Source of the DNA: Chloroflexota bacterium
GTDB lineage: Bacteria > Chloroflexota > Anaerolineae > Anaerolineales > Villigracilaceae
DNA length: 39,556 nucleotides
Direction: 5' to 3'
Assembly (NCBI GenBank): GCA_026390015.1
Contig: JAPLGS010000125.1
Coordinates: 1 to 39,556, forward strand
Shown here: positions 22,434-32,000 of the stretch, piece after piece
Position numbering within the stretch: position 1 is the stretch's first letter
Layout of the letters: each line of letters starts with the position of its first letter
Program-made: the position numbers and the translations under genes
Notes under the pieces: model-generated
Seen by the model: only the letters and a program-made list of their open reading frames with translations
Database searches by the model: none
Told to the model about the DNA's origin: nothing

Positions 22434-23581
22434 AAATCACAGATGGCAGCACTTACATTGTCGGCAACCCGTGGAAGAATTGGGTCTTCACACGGGTGGA
22501 TACAGACGAAGGCATTCACGGTATCGGCGAAGCGACATTGAACGGCTTCGCAAAAACCGTCGAGGCTGCCATTCAGGAATTAAAACGCTTCGTCATCGGA
22601 GAAGATCCATTTGATGTGGAGAATCACACCCTGAAACTTTTCCGCGAAGTCTACTCGGACGGCGGGCAGATTCAAGGCGCTGCGCTCTCCGGCATTGAAT
22701 TCGCCTGCTGGGACATCATGGGCAAAGTCACAAAACAACCTGTGTACAAACTCATCGGCGGGCGCTGTCATGACCGCTTGCGCGTCTACGCCAACGGCTG
22801 GTATCGCGGTCCGCGTGAGCCGCAAAGTTTTCATGACAAGGCGAAGAGTGTAGTTGCACGCGGATATACAGCCTTGAAGTTTGACCCGTTTGGCGCAGCC
22901 TGGCGTTATGTTGAGCTTGCAGATTTTGCATTAGCGTTGGAACTCATCGCTTCTGTTCGTGACGCGGTCGGCCCGAATGTGGATATCATGATTGAAGCTC
23001 ACAACCGTTTCAGTCCACATACTGCTTTGCAATTCGCGGATGCGATGGCGAAGTATCAGCCAACCTGGTTCGAAGCCCCTGTTCCGCCTCAATATATCTC
23101 ACAGATGGTTGAAGTTGCAAAGCGCAGCCCAGTGCCGATCGCATGCGGCGAGGATTATTACAGCCCCCAACAGTTTTCTGAATTGCTCAGCCACGATGCG
23201 GTTCATATCATTCAACTTGAGCCGCAGTATCTTGGTTTGACAGCATCCAAGCAGGTATGCGGAATGGTTCATGCGCACAATGGAGTAACGGCTCCGCATA
23301 GCGCGCAAGGCCCCTTATGTTCGCTCGTCTGTGCCCACCTAAACACCGCCACTCCCAACTTCTTCATCCACGAGATCTTTGATGACTTCAATGAAGATTG
23401 GGCCAATATTATTTTGACGAACCCAGTCACGGTGAAAAATGGCTACCTTGAACTTGAAGAAGACCGCATAGGCTGGGGTGCTGATTTAAATTACGATGAG
23501 ATCACGAGGCATCCCTATAACCCGAACAATTATCTCCCATTGTTTCGATCGGGCTGGGAAAAGCGGAAACCAGTTGAGTAG
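22430..23581 (+). CDS. Enolase-superfamily sugar-acid dehydratase (galactonate dehydratase-like)
   Basis: A mandelate racemase/muconate lactonising enzyme family member (383 residues). The C-terminal barrel contains Lys150 (TALKFDPFG), metal ligands Glu189 (IMIEAHNRF), Glu215 (WFEAPVPP) and Glu241 (ACGEDYY), and the general-acid histidine His290 (TAPHSAQGP). The pattern resembles D-galactonate dehydratase and related aldonate dehydratases, which make 2-keto-3-deoxy acids. Start: ATG at 22430, overlapping the mutarotase stop (ATGA); an in-frame upstream GTG/ATG would lie inside that gene. It ends 5 bp from the convergent small membrane protein gene. Substrate unknown. Confidence 0.88.
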   Translation: MKITDGSTYIVGNPWKNWVFTRVDTDEGIHGIGEATLNGFAKTVEAAIQELKRFVIGEDPFDVENHTLKLFREVYSDGGQIQGAALSGIEFACWDIMGKVTKQPVYKLIGGRCHDRLRVYANGWYRGPREPQSFHDKAKSVVARGYTALKFDPFGAAWRYVELADFALALELIASVRDAVGPNVDIMIEAHNRFSPHTALQFADAMAKYQPTWFEAPVPPQYISQMVEVAKRSPVPIACGEDYYSPQQFSELLSHDAVHIIQLEPQYLGLTASKQVCGMVHAHNGVTAPHSAQGPLCSLVCAHLNTATPNFFIHEIFDDFNEDWANIILTNPVTVKNGYLELEEDRIGWGADLNYDEITRHPYNPNNYLPLFRSGWEKRKPVE

Positions 23582-23586
23582 TGAAA

Positions 23587-23781
23587 TTACCTGGTTTTAA
23601 AGACCTGGACCAACCAGATCGCGATAGGGACTCCTGCGGCGATCAGCGCTAATAGGGACTCCCGTCCATTGATTTTTGTGCGAGCAGGCTGTGAGCTTCT
23701 GTCGGCTCTGGATCGAGCGGCATTTTGCATGGCTTCCTGGATATAAACTTGGACCAATTGGTTATCGATTTTTGTACTCAT
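23587..23781 (-). CDS. Small tail-anchored membrane protein
   Basis: A 64-residue protein with a polar N-terminal part (MSTKIDNQLVQVYIQEAMQ and an Arg/Ser-rich stretch) and one C-terminal hydrophobic helix (SLLALIAAGVPIAIWLVQVF) ending in a short basic tail. I place the start at the ATG at 23779-23781 because AAGGAGATAAC precedes it directly, a near-ideal ribosome site; a longer frame from 23841 has none. It is the only minus-strand gene inside the right block and is divergent from the STAND regulator, sharing its upstream region. Function unknown. Confidence 0.6.
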   Translation of the reverse strand: MSTKIDNQLVQVYIQEAMQNAARSRADRSSQPARTKINGRESLLALIAAGVPIAIWLVQVFKTR

Positions 23782-23834
23782 GTTATCTCCTTTTCTTGTT
23801 ATTGAGTTCGTTATGGAGCATACAGTAAAGCGGC

Positions 23835-23910
23835 TTGACAAATATGCGGTTTCTTGACAGTTTGGCCGAAAAATATTGACAATCAGCCCATTTCATGGAA
23901 TTTTGTCAAT
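23835..23910. promoter_or_regulatory. TTGACA-repeat region with inverted repeat upstream of STAND regulator
   Basis: Three copies of TTGACA occur at 23835-23840, 23854-23859 and 23876-23881, and an inverted partner TTGTCAAT at 23903-23910 mirrors ATTGACAA at 23875-23882 (8-bp arms, 20-bp spacer). All lie between the divergent small-protein and STAND-regulator genes. No good -10 box follows any of them at 16-18 bp, so they may be regulator sites and not -35 elements. Confidence 0.45.
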
Positions 23911-23935
23911 TTTCCTTTAGGATATAGATATACCC

Positions 23936-26266
23936 ATGCCTCGTATTTTAGTTATAAAACCTGAAAACTTCACCACCTTTGGTGAATTACTTCGATTTCT
24001 CAGGCGAAAAGCCGGACTCACTCAGCGGGAGCTAGCTATTGCGGTGGGGTATAGCGAATCTCAAATAAGCCGCCTTGAAAAAAATGAGCGCACTCCGGAT
24101 GATTCCACTCTTGCAGCCCGGTTTGTGCCCGCTTTGTATATTGAGGAGCAAAATGAGTGGGTATCCAGATTTTTAGATCTTGGTTCCAGCTCACATTCTT
24201 CATCACGCCAAAATGACTCACAGATCGTTGTTGATGAAATAAAAACTGCAAGCCATAATCTTCCCATCCGATTGACCAGCTTTATTGGAAGGGAGAAGGA
24301 AATAATAGAGATCAAACGCGCTCTTACTCCCAACGCTGTTGAGGAAGGAAACGTCCGGCTGCTGACCCTTTCGGGACACGGGGGCAGTGGGAAAACCCGA
24401 CTTGCATTACATGCAGCATCAAGCATGCTTGATAATTTTCCGGATGGCATCTGGCTCGCTGAGTTTGGGCCGCTTGCCGATCCTGGGCATTTAACAACCA
24501 CGCTTGCGGCTGTTTTAGGTGTAGCAGAAGAACCAGATGGCGATCTGATCACCGCCATCACCGAGCATTTGCGCGGTAGAACCATTTTGCTGATTTTCGA
24601 TAATTGTGAACATGTCATTCAAGCCAGCGCTGAACTGGCCGAATCCATTCTTCAAGCTTGTTCAACGGTCTATATTCTCGCCACAAGCAGGGAACTGTTA
24701 GGTGTCAATGGCGAGAGGGCAATTTATGTTCCTTCCCTCTCCATGCCAGATCGACGCAATCCTCCTCAACCCGGCAAATTTGACCAATTTGAATCTATTC
24801 AACTTTTTGTTGACCGCGCCGCCAATGTTATTCCCGGATTCAGCCTAAATCCAGAAAACGAATCTGCAGTCGCGCAAATTTGTCAACGCTTGGATGGAAT
24901 TCCCCTAGCAATTGAGCTTGCGGCTGCCCGGCTGCGTATGCTGCCGGTGGAGCAGATCGCATCCCGCTTGGACGATGTCTTCCGTCTGCTAACCGGAGGG
25001 AGTCGCACAGCATTACCCCGGCACCAAACACTGCAAGCGCTAATCGATTGGAGTTACGATCTTCTGACCGAACCTGAAAAGGCGCTTTTTCGCCGATTGA
25101 CCGTGTTCGCCAGACATTGGACACTCGAAGCCTGCGAGTCGATCTGCGCCGGAGACGGAGTCGATTCTGGCGAGGTTCTTGAATTGTTGGGGCGGCTGAT
25201 TGAAAAATCATTGGCGTTGAAGAGAAGTACGGTAGTTCGGGGCGTAATCCGTTATAGATTACTGGACTCGATCAGACAATATGCGCTAACTAAATTGATC
25301 GAAAGCGGCGAGGCAGACACCATAAGGCGACGGCACGCTGAATATTATTTCACTTTCGCTGAAGCAGGGGCTCCGAGAGCGCTCAATGATTATCTTCAAA
25401 AAAACTGGCTCGATAATATGGAACTCGAGATCGATAATATTCGCGCTGCATTGGCATGGAGTATTTCTGCCATGAACAACGAAGCAGTAGAAATGCGCAT
25501 GGATCAAAAAGGTGGCATCCGCGTTAGCGCCTGGGCGCTCAACCGACTGGGTTGGCTGGCTCGCGAACACGGAGATACAACAACTGCCCGGGCCTTGCTG
25601 GAACAAAGTCTCTCGATCTACCGCGAATTGGACGACAAGCTTGGGATTGCATGGACAACCGTAACCCTCGGCGAAGTCTTGAATATGCAGGGAGAACTTA
25701 ACAATGCGAGAGAGATGCTGGATGAAGGTGTAATGCTGGCTCGTCAGCAAAATGAGGCACAGGCGATTGGCTGGGGCCTCATCCATCTTGGTTATAACGC
25801 GCTCCTGCAAAATGAATTTGGCGAGGCAGAAAAATTCTATAAGGAAAGCGGGGCTGTTTTTGAATCAATCGGTCCGCATAAATGGGGCGCGGCCATGGCA
25901 TATTTTGGTCTCGGAGAAACAGCGCTGGCACAAAAGGAATCCGCATCGGCAATAGCTCATTTAAAAACAGCGATCAAATATTACAATGCGTATAAAAATC
26001 GTGCAGGAATTGTCTGGTGCTTTGAAAGTCTGGCAGGTGTGATGGCTTTAAAAAATGACCATGAACTGGCTGCTAAATTTTTAGGGATGGCTGATTCTTT
26101 GCGAGAAACGAAGGGAGTGCGCGATGCCCCCACCCTTAAAAGTTTACATGAAGATCTCAAAACAAAATCTCGCATAATACTTGGCGAGGCTGAATTTAAA
26201 TCGTTATGGGCTGAAAATCAATCCATCTCGTTGGAGCAAGCTGTAAATGAGGCATTAGCATTATGA
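23936..26266 (+). CDS. XRE-STAND-TPR transcription regulator
   Basis: A 776-residue signalling ATPase. Residues about 13-65 form an XRE helix-turn-helix (FGELLRFLRRKAGLTQRELAIAVGYS and QISRLEKNERTP). A STAND/NB-ARC-like NTPase follows: Walker A GHGGSGKT (147-154), Walker B ILLIFDN (217-223), sensor ILATSRELL, then the winged-helix segment LPRHQTLQALIDWSYDLL. TPR-like repeats run from about 530 to the end. Around residues 510-530 the normal linker of roughly 50 residues joining the winged-helix part to the TPRs is short, suggesting an internal in-frame loss. The ATG is preceded only by AGGATAT. It overlaps the SDR gene by 4 bp (ATGA), an unusual coupling of a regulator to a catabolic enzyme. 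Confidence 0.88.
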   Translation: MPRILVIKPENFTTFGELLRFLRRKAGLTQRELAIAVGYSESQISRLEKNERTPDDSTLAARFVPALYIEEQNEWVSRFLDLGSSSHSSSRQNDSQIVVDEIKTASHNLPIRLTSFIGREKEIIEIKRALTPNAVEEGNVRLLTLSGHGGSGKTRLALHAASSMLDNFPDGIWLAEFGPLADPGHLTTTLAAVLGVAEEPDGDLITAITEHLRGRTILLIFDNCEHVIQASAELAESILQACSTVYILATSRELLGVNGERAIYVPSLSMPDRRNPPQPGKFDQFESIQLFVDRAANVIPGFSLNPENESAVAQICQRLDGIPLAIELAAARLRMLPVEQIASRLDDVFRLLTGGSRTALPRHQTLQALIDWSYDLLTEPEKALFRRLTVFARHWTLEACESICAGDGVDSGEVLELLGRLIEKSLALKRSTVVRGVIRYRLLDSIRQYALTKLIESGEADTIRRRHAEYYFTFAEAGAPRALNDYLQKNWLDNMELEIDNIRAALAWSISAMNNEAVEMRMDQKGGIRVSAWALNRLGWLAREHGDTTTARALLEQSLSIYRELDDKLGIAWTTVTLGEVLNMQGELNNAREMLDEGVMLARQQNEAQAIGWGLIHLGYNALLQNEFGEAEKFYKESGAVFESIGPHKWGAAMAYFGLGETALAQKESASAIAHLKTAIKYYNAYKNRAGIVWCFESLAGVMALKNDHELAAKFLGMADSLRETKGVRDAPTLKSLHEDLKTKSRIILGEAEFKSLWAENQSISLEQAVNEALAL

Positions 26267-27054
26267 GCATAAATATTGATCTCAATAATTATCGCACTCT
26301 TGTTACCGGTGTAAGCAGTGGCATCGGCGCGGGCATCGCGGAGGTACTAGCCCAAGCTGGCAGCGACATCGCAGGCTGTGGATTTGAAGCAGAAGACAGC
26401 GAGGGCGCGAAGCGTTTTATATCCACGGTGGAAAGTCATGGGCGACGCGCATTTTATCAATCCGTTGATTTATCGGATGGAGTTGCAGCGCGGGTCTTTG
26501 TCGAATGGGCGGCCGATCAACTTGGCGGTCTGGATATTGTTGTTTCAAATGCCGGACGTAATTTTCATATTGGCGCATCGCAATTGAGCGAATCCGATTG
26601 GCAGGCAAACATCGATCTTAACCTGGCTGCGCACTGGCGCGTGACGCAAGCTGCCAAACCGTATCTTGATCAGGCGCCTGCCCCGGTCGTGATCATCATG
26701 GCTTCCAATCACGCCTTTTATACTTTGCCCAATTGCTTTCCATACAATGTTGCCAAAGCGGGCTTGCTGGCGATGGTTCAATCTCTTGCGATCGAGTGGG
26801 GACCGCACATTCGAACTATTGGAATTGCCCCCGGGTTTATTGACACCCCAATGAATATCGAATGGTTTGGTCAATTTCCAGACCCGGCTGCCAAACGTGC
26901 CCAGGTGATAGGATTGCATCCGGTTGGGCGTTTGGGTACATCAGAAGAAGTAGGCGTTTTATGTACATTTCTCTGTAATCCATTGGCAGGTTATATTTCA
27001 GGAACAACGATTCTGATCGACGGCGGACGCAGCGCTGTCATGCAGGATACTTAA
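26263..27054 (+). CDS. Short-chain dehydrogenase/reductase
   Basis: A classical SDR of 263 residues. Cofactor motif TGVSSGIG (15-22), structural NNAG-equivalent SNAG (95-98), and the catalytic Ser148 (IMASN), Tyr161 and Lys165 (YNVAKAG) are all in place; the C-terminus ends GTTILIDGG as expected. Such enzymes often oxidise or reduce sugar acids, like gluconate 5-dehydrogenase or KduD. The first codon overlaps the STAND regulator stop, and the aldo-keto reductase gene begins 18 bp later. Substrate cannot be read from the sequence. Confidence 0.92.
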   Translation: MSINIDLNNYRTLVTGVSSGIGAGIAEVLAQAGSDIAGCGFEAEDSEGAKRFISTVESHGRRAFYQSVDLSDGVAARVFVEWAADQLGGLDIVVSNAGRNFHIGASQLSESDWQANIDLNLAAHWRVTQAAKPYLDQAPAPVVIIMASNHAFYTLPNCFPYNVAKAGLLAMVQSLAIEWGPHIRTIGIAPGFIDTPMNIEWFGQFPDPAAKRAQVIGLHPVGRLGTSEEVGVLCTFLCNPLAGYISGTTILIDGGRSAVMQDT

Positions 27055-27072
27055 TCATGAATGGAGTAAACA

Positions 27073-28068
27073 ATGACATATTTACCAATTGATGCACGTT
27101 ACGATTCAATGCGCTACAACCGAAGTGGCAGGAGTGGTCTGCGATTGCCCGCAGTCTCGCTCGGCCTCTGGCACAACTTCGGCGGAGTGGATGTATTCGA
27201 GAACAGCCGCGCAATGGTTCGACGCGCCTTTGATCTGGGTATCACTCACTTTGATCTGGCGAACAATTATGGTCCGCCTGCTGGTTCAGCTGAGGAAAGT
27301 TTTGGGCAGATCATACAATCCGATTTGAAACCTTATCGCGATGAATTAATTATTTCATCCAAGGCGGGCTACTATATGTGGCCCGGCCCATACGGTGAAT
27401 GGGGCTCACGCAAGTATCTTGTCTCAAGCCTTGACCAAAGCCTCAAGCGCATGGGATTGGATTACGTGGATATTTTCTACCATCATCGCCCCGATCCGGA
27501 CACGCCCTTGGAAGAAACAATGTCCGCGCTTGATTACATTGTGCGGAGCGGACGCGCCCTGTATGTGGGTCTTTCCAACTACAAGCCTGAGCAAACCCGA
27601 CAGGCCGTACAAATTTTGAAGTCATTGGGCACACCCTGTCTCATCCATCAGCCATCCTATAGTATGTTCAACCGCTGGATAGAAGACGGTCTTCTACCGG
27701 TTTTGGAAGATGAAGGGATAGGCTGCATCGCTTTTTCCCCGCTTGCGCAGGGTTTGCTAACTGACAAATATCTTGACGGTATTCCCGAAGGTTCGCGCGC
27801 TTCCAAGCCGCATGGTTTCTTGAAACCCGAAAATATTACAGATGAAAAACTCGCCAAAGTAAAACGTTTGAATGATCTGGCGAAAGCGCGCGGGCAGATT
27901 CTCGCTCAATTGGCGCTTGCGTGGGTGCTACGCCACACAGGTATGACCTCGGTGCTGGTCGGAGCGAGTCGGATTTCTCAAATTGACGATGCTGTTGGCA
28001 CGTTGAATAACCTATCGCTTAGTGATACAGAACTTCAGTCGATGGAAACTATTTTGAAAGGAGATTAA
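27073..28068 (+). CDS. yghZ: YghZ-type aldo-keto reductase
   Basis: An aldo-keto reductase very similar in sequence to E. coli YghZ (L-glyceraldehyde 3-phosphate reductase, AKR14 group). Shared segments include [35 protein letters not shown], the [18 protein letters not shown] stretch and [13 protein letters not shown]. The catalytic tetrad is Asp61, Tyr66, Lys97 and His137. At 331 residues it is slightly shorter than YghZ at the C-terminus. In E. coli this enzyme reduces aldehydes, including L-glyceraldehyde 3-phosphate and methylglyoxal. Here it may detoxify an aldehyde product of aldolase cleavage. GGAG lies before the ATG. Confidence 0.92.
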   Translation: MTYLPIDARYDSMRYNRSGRSGLRLPAVSLGLWHNFGGVDVFENSRAMVRRAFDLGITHFDLANNYGPPAGSAEESFGQIIQSDLKPYRDELIISSKAGYYMWPGPYGEWGSRKYLVSSLDQSLKRMGLDYVDIFYHHRPDPDTPLEETMSALDYIVRSGRALYVGLSNYKPEQTRQAVQILKSLGTPCLIHQPSYSMFNRWIEDGLLPVLEDEGIGCIAFSPLAQGLLTDKYLDGIPEGSRASKPHGFLKPENITDEKLAKVKRLNDLAKARGQILAQLALAWVLRHTGMTSVLVGASRISQIDDAVGTLNNLSLSDTELQSMETILKGD

Positions 28069-28070
28069 CC

Positions 28071-29060
28071 ATGCTTCAAATTGCTGAATTTTTACCACCA
28101 ACCCCTTCGTCCTTGTGGAAACTTTCCAAACAAGCTGGCGTAGATTTCGCTGTCGGCGGCTTGCCGTTCAATGAACCTTCCAATGGCACGGACGCTCCGT
28201 GGGATTATTTGCCCCTCCTGCGGATGAAGCAACGCTATGAAAGCGGCGGTTTCAATCTCGCCGTTATTGAAGTCCGCCCGCCGTTAAACAAAGCGAAGCG
28301 CGGCTTGCCGGGCGGCGACGAGGAAATAGCTACAGTTTGTACGTTGATCGAGAACATGGGACGTTTGGGTATTCCGGTCTGGTGTTACGAATGGATGACC
28401 GATTTCAATTGGCTTCGCACCAGCACCAACACGATTTCACGCGGCGGATCGGTGGTTACCAGTTTTGACAATGCGCTAATGAAGGATGCGCCACCCACTG
28501 AGAACGGTCCAATCAGCGAGGAGAAACTTTGGGAAACACTCGAACACTTTCTAAAAATTGTATTGCCTGTGGCAGAGAAATGGAAAGTCAAACTTGCGAT
28601 GCATCCGGATGATCCTCCACTTTCGCCTATTCGCGGGGTGGGGCGAATTATGAGCAGTATTGAAAACTACCAGCGTCTGCTTGAAATCATTCCCAGCCCA
28701 ATGAATGGCATCACCATGTGTCAGGGAAATTTCACGCTCATGACAAACGATCTCCCAAGCGTGATACACAAATTTGGCAGACAGGACAAAATATTTTTCG
28801 TTCACTTCCGTGATGTGCGTGGCACAGTGGAAAAATATGAAGAGACCTGGCATGACGAAGGCAAGACCGACATGCTGGCTTGCATGCAGGCTTATCGGGA
28901 TATCAATTTTGAAGGTGTACTGCGTCCCGATCACGTCCCAACCGTGGAAGGTGACAGCAACGATAATGCCGGCTATTCATCATTTGGAAGGCTTTACGCA
29001 ATTGGGTACATCCGCGGTCTTCGACAAGCTGTTTATGCCGATAAAGGACAGGCTTTATGA
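28071..29060 (+). CDS. Mannonate dehydratase (UxuA-like)
   Basis: A xylose-isomerase-like TIM barrel protein of the mannonate dehydratase (UxuA) family, 329 residues and so shorter than E. coli UxuA (about 394). Metal and active-site signatures are LAMHPDDPP (His178, Asp180), a cysteine in [16 protein letters not shown] and RPDHVPT. UxuA dehydrates D-mannonate to 2-keto-3-deoxygluconate. AAAGGAGATTAACC precedes the ATG; the stop overlaps the next gene (ATGA). A second, clearly different UxuA-like gene is at 32001-33017, so the two probably serve different sugar acids. Confidence 0.88.
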   Translation: MLQIAEFLPPTPSSLWKLSKQAGVDFAVGGLPFNEPSNGTDAPWDYLPLLRMKQRYESGGFNLAVIEVRPPLNKAKRGLPGGDEEIATVCTLIENMGRLGIPVWCYEWMTDFNWLRTSTNTISRGGSVVTSFDNALMKDAPPTENGPISEEKLWETLEHFLKIVLPVAEKWKVKLAMHPDDPPLSPIRGVGRIMSSIENYQRLLEIIPSPMNGITMCQGNFTLMTNDLPSVIHKFGRQDKIFFVHFRDVRGTVEKYEETWHDEGKTDMLACMQAYRDINFEGVLRPDHVPTVEGDSNDNAGYSSFGRLYAIGYIRGLRQAVYADKGQAL

Positions 29061-29884
29061 AAATTGCAGTGACAGGTGGAATTGGCAGTATTGGCAAAGT
29101 CATTATCGATATGGCTTTGGCGCAAGGACATAATGTTGTCTGTATCGACCGCGTGATTCCGGGTGATGATGCGCGAAAACCCGGCGTCGTCTATATTCAA
29201 GCGGATATCGCAGATTACGCCGCAATGGAAAATGCTTTTCGTGGATGCGATGCCGCGGTTCATATGGCGGCTATTCCGGCACCCGGACATCATCCTGATC
29301 ATATAGTACATAATAACAATGTTGTGGGAAGCTACAACATTTTGCGCGCCGCGGTTGAAGTGGGCATTAACAGAGTGTGTCAAGCTTCCAGTGTTAACGC
29401 AACCGGCCTCGCCTACAGCCGCTGGCCGCGCTTCGATTATTTTCCGCTCGATGAGGAACATCCCACATACAACGAAGACCCGTACAGTCTCTCCAAATGG
29501 ATTTGCGAAGAACAGGGCAACTCGTTTGCGCGGCGTTATGAACAGATGGTTATCTCAAGTATGCGCTTTCACTGGGTCGTACCGGAACGCGCCACGGCTG
29601 TGCAGGCTAAAGGCTATAGTCAGACAGAAGCAGCCGCGAAAAACCTGTGGGCATATACTCTTCACGATTCTGCTGCGCGAGCCTGTCTGCTTTCTCTAAC
29701 CGCAGAATTTAAAGGGCACGAAGTGTTTTATATCGTTGCGCCCGCGACCATTACCGATATCCCCTCACTTGAATTGAAGCAAAAATATTTTCCCGATGTG
29801 CCCGTGCGCGGCGATCTGAGCGGGCATAAGAGCTTTTTCAACTCCAGCAAGGCAGAACGTTTGCTCGGCTGGAAACATAACTAA
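29057..29884 (+). CDS. NAD-dependent epimerase/dehydrogenase (extended SDR)
   Basis: A 275-residue extended SDR starting [14 protein letters not shown], with [20 protein letters not shown], the catalytic SSVNA and YSLSK (Tyr-x3-Lys) and a C-terminal [11 protein letters not shown] helix. It is a clear paralogue of residues 1-247 of the fused gene at 9646-11553: shared blocks include the DYFP(L/V)DE(E/Q)HPTY(N/A)EDPYSLSKW region, [17 protein letters not shown] and GHEVFYI. Being unfused and of complete length, it shows what the fusion has lost. It may oxidise a uronate or aldose to the lactone, as uronate dehydrogenases of this superfamily do, or be an epimerase. It overlaps the UxuA-like gene by 4 bp. 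Confidence 0.9.
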   Translation: MKIAVTGGIGSIGKVIIDMALAQGHNVVCIDRVIPGDDARKPGVVYIQADIADYAAMENAFRGCDAAVHMAAIPAPGHHPDHIVHNNNVVGSYNILRAAVEVGINRVCQASSVNATGLAYSRWPRFDYFPLDEEHPTYNEDPYSLSKWICEEQGNSFARRYEQMVISSMRFHWVVPERATAVQAKGYSQTEAAAKNLWAYTLHDSAARACLLSLTAEFKGHEVFYIVAPATITDIPSLELKQKYFPDVPVRGDLSGHKSFFNSSKAERLLGWKHN

Positions 29885-29903
29885 CTAAAAAAGGAATAAT
29901 GAT

Positions 29904-30731
29904 ATGCATATTCAACCTTCCAAAGAAGACCTGATCGAACTGACTAAACTCAATCCCTTTGACCGATTCTCCGATGGGCGACCATGCGTGCCTGAAGATT
30001 ACCTGGAACGTATGAAACTGGTCACCACCGAAGAGGCCTGGGGCGTGCTGCGCAATCACGGGTATGACCGTCAATTTGAGGGCAATTGGATGGAAACACA
30101 TCCGGGTGTCATCACTGTCGGGCGGGCGATCACGGCGCAGTTTCTGCCGCATCGACCCGATTACCATGATGCCATTCAGCAGGCAGGCGTGAGCGAAGGC
30201 CGCGGCAAGATTGGTGGACAAAACTCATGGATCATCGAGTCATTACAGTTAAATGATGTGATGATCGTGGATATTTTTGGCAAGGTCAAGGATGGCACTG
30301 TGATAGGCGATAACCTCGGCACTGCGACACGCAGCCGCACCCGCGTGGGTGCCGTCATTGAGGGCGGTATCCGCGACTATCAAGGACTGGTTCAATTGAC
30401 CGATGTAAATTTCTATGTGCGCGGTGTTGACCCTACCGCGATTGCCGATGTGACGCTGGCAGGAATCAACATTCCCATCCGCATCGGAGGTGTGACCGTG
30501 TTACCGGGTGATGTGATGTTGGGCACACCGACCGGTATCATATTCATCCCGCCGCACCTTGTGCAGGAAGTTGTTGAATCCAGTGAAGCCGTCCGTGTGC
30601 GCGATGAATTTGGCAAGATGCGTTTGGATGAAGGTAAATATACCAGCGGCGAAATCGATGTGCCAACCTGGCGCGAAGATATTGAGGCTGACTTTCAGTC
30701 ATGGCTCTTGAAAAAGGCGAATAAAAAATGA
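29904..30731 (+). CDS. RraA-like/HMG-CHA aldolase-family protein
   Basis: A 275-residue protein of the RraA-like family (also called dimethylmenaquinone methyltransferase-like). The core signature is GDNLGTATRSRTRVGAVIEGGIRDYQG, where the Arg-Asp of GGIRD and the preceding glycine loop form the divalent-metal and pyruvate-binding site in HMG/CHA aldolases of this fold. It has an N-terminal extension of about 90 residues compared with RraA. Class II pyruvate aldolases or oxaloacetate decarboxylases of this type act on 2-keto acids, so a role in cleaving a 2-keto-3-deoxy acid is plausible. AAGGAATAATGAT precedes the ATG; the stop overlaps the next gene (ATGA). Confidence 0.85.
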   Translation: MHIQPSKEDLIELTKLNPFDRFSDGRPCVPEDYLERMKLVTTEEAWGVLRNHGYDRQFEGNWMETHPGVITVGRAITAQFLPHRPDYHDAIQQAGVSEGRGKIGGQNSWIIESLQLNDVMIVDIFGKVKDGTVIGDNLGTATRSRTRVGAVIEGGIRDYQGLVQLTDVNFYVRGVDPTAIADVTLAGINIPIRIGGVTVLPGDVMLGTPTGIIFIPPHLVQEVVESSEAVRVRDEFGKMRLDEGKYTSGEIDVPTWREDIEADFQSWLLKKANKK

Positions 30732-31991
30732 GCACACGACCCGAAGATCATGCCAGCCAGCATTCACGTCCCAGTGAGTTAAAGATCACAGACATTCGCA
30801 CAGCAACTGTCGGCTGGGAGGGGTGGCGTTTTCCTATCATCCGAATTGATACCAATCAAGGTTTAAGTGGTTACGGCGAGGTGCGCGATGGCGCGAGCAA
30901 GAATTATGCGCTAATGCTCAAAAGCCGTTTGCTTGGAGAAAATCCATGTAATGTGGATAAGGTTTTCCGCAAGATCAAGCAGTTCGGTCACCACGCAAGA
31001 CAGGGCGGAGGTGTGTGCGGAGTCGAGATGGCGTTGATGGATTTGGCTGGCAAGGCGTACGGCGTTCCTGCATATGTTCTCGCGGGCGGGAAATTCCGAG
31101 ATGCGATCCGCATGTATTGTGACACTCCCAACGAACCGACCGGCGAAGCGATGGGGCATAAACTCAAGGAACGAATGTCGCATGGCTTTACGATGCTCAA
31201 AATGGACATTGGGATTCAACCGCTTATTGGAGAGAAAAACACTCTTACCTATCCAGCCGGGATTCTAAAAACAGATGACGGCACTGAATTGGATCGTATG
31301 CTGGATATCAACAGTATTCAACATCCGTTCACGCATGTGCGTCTTACGCCCAAGGGCATCGAGATGTTGTGCGAATATGTGGAGCAGGTGCGTGCTGTGG
31401 TGGGATATGAAGTCCCCATCGCCGCCGACCACTTTGGTCACATCGGCGTGGATGATTGTATTCGTTTGGGTGAAGCATTGGAACCGTTCAATCTCGCCTG
31501 GCTTGAAGATATGGTGCCTTGGCAATTTACCGATCAGTGGGCGAAGATGGAACGCGCGCTCAAAACCCCCGTTTGCACCGGTGAAGATATTTATCTCAAA
31601 GAAGGATTTCTACCTCTTCTGCAAGCGCATGCAGTCAATGTTATTCATCCTGACCTTGCCACAAGCGGCGGGATTCTCGAACAGTATGGCGCTCCACATG
31701 GCAGGTACACCGATCAGTACAATGGCCGCCGTGCAATGTGCCGCCGCCACTGAAAACTTTATCGCTCTCGAACATCACTTCACAGATATTCCATTCTGGA
31801 ATGACTTCATTGATAGTGGTTCAAAGCCTATTATCCAAAATGGATATATCTCCGTTCCCAATGCGCCCGGTCTTGGATTTACTCTCAATGAAGACGCAGT
31901 CAAGGAACATCTTATTCCTGAAGATCAAGGCTTCTTCGAGCCGACTTCGCAATGGGATAGAGAACTCAGTTGGGATCGACTCTGGTCATAG
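30728..31991 (+). pseudogene. Frameshifted enolase-superfamily dehydratase
   Basis: An enolase-superfamily gene split over two frames. The first frame runs from 30728 to the stop at 31753 and codes for the N-terminal half, with LKMDIGIQ, AADHFGH (Asp), WLEDMVP (Glu), CTGEDIY (Glu) and ends meaningfully in the ATSGGILE segment. The second frame resumes at about 31683 with MALHMAGTPISTMAA and continues to a natural end at 31991. In three intact relatives of this window 21-22 residues lie between the GG and the catalytic histidine; here only 25 bases do, so about 38 bases (3n+2) are missing at about 31676-31690. The downstream half keeps the histidine, but no single frame carries all active-site residues, so the gene is probably inactive unless the deletion is an assembly error. 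No slippery site is seen. Confidence 0.85.
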
Positions 31992-32000
31992 GAGAAAGTT

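Noticed and set aside
31600-31760. Programmed frameshift in the dehydratase
   Set aside because: There is no slippery heptamer and a block of residues before the catalytic histidine is missing, so a deletion explains the change better.
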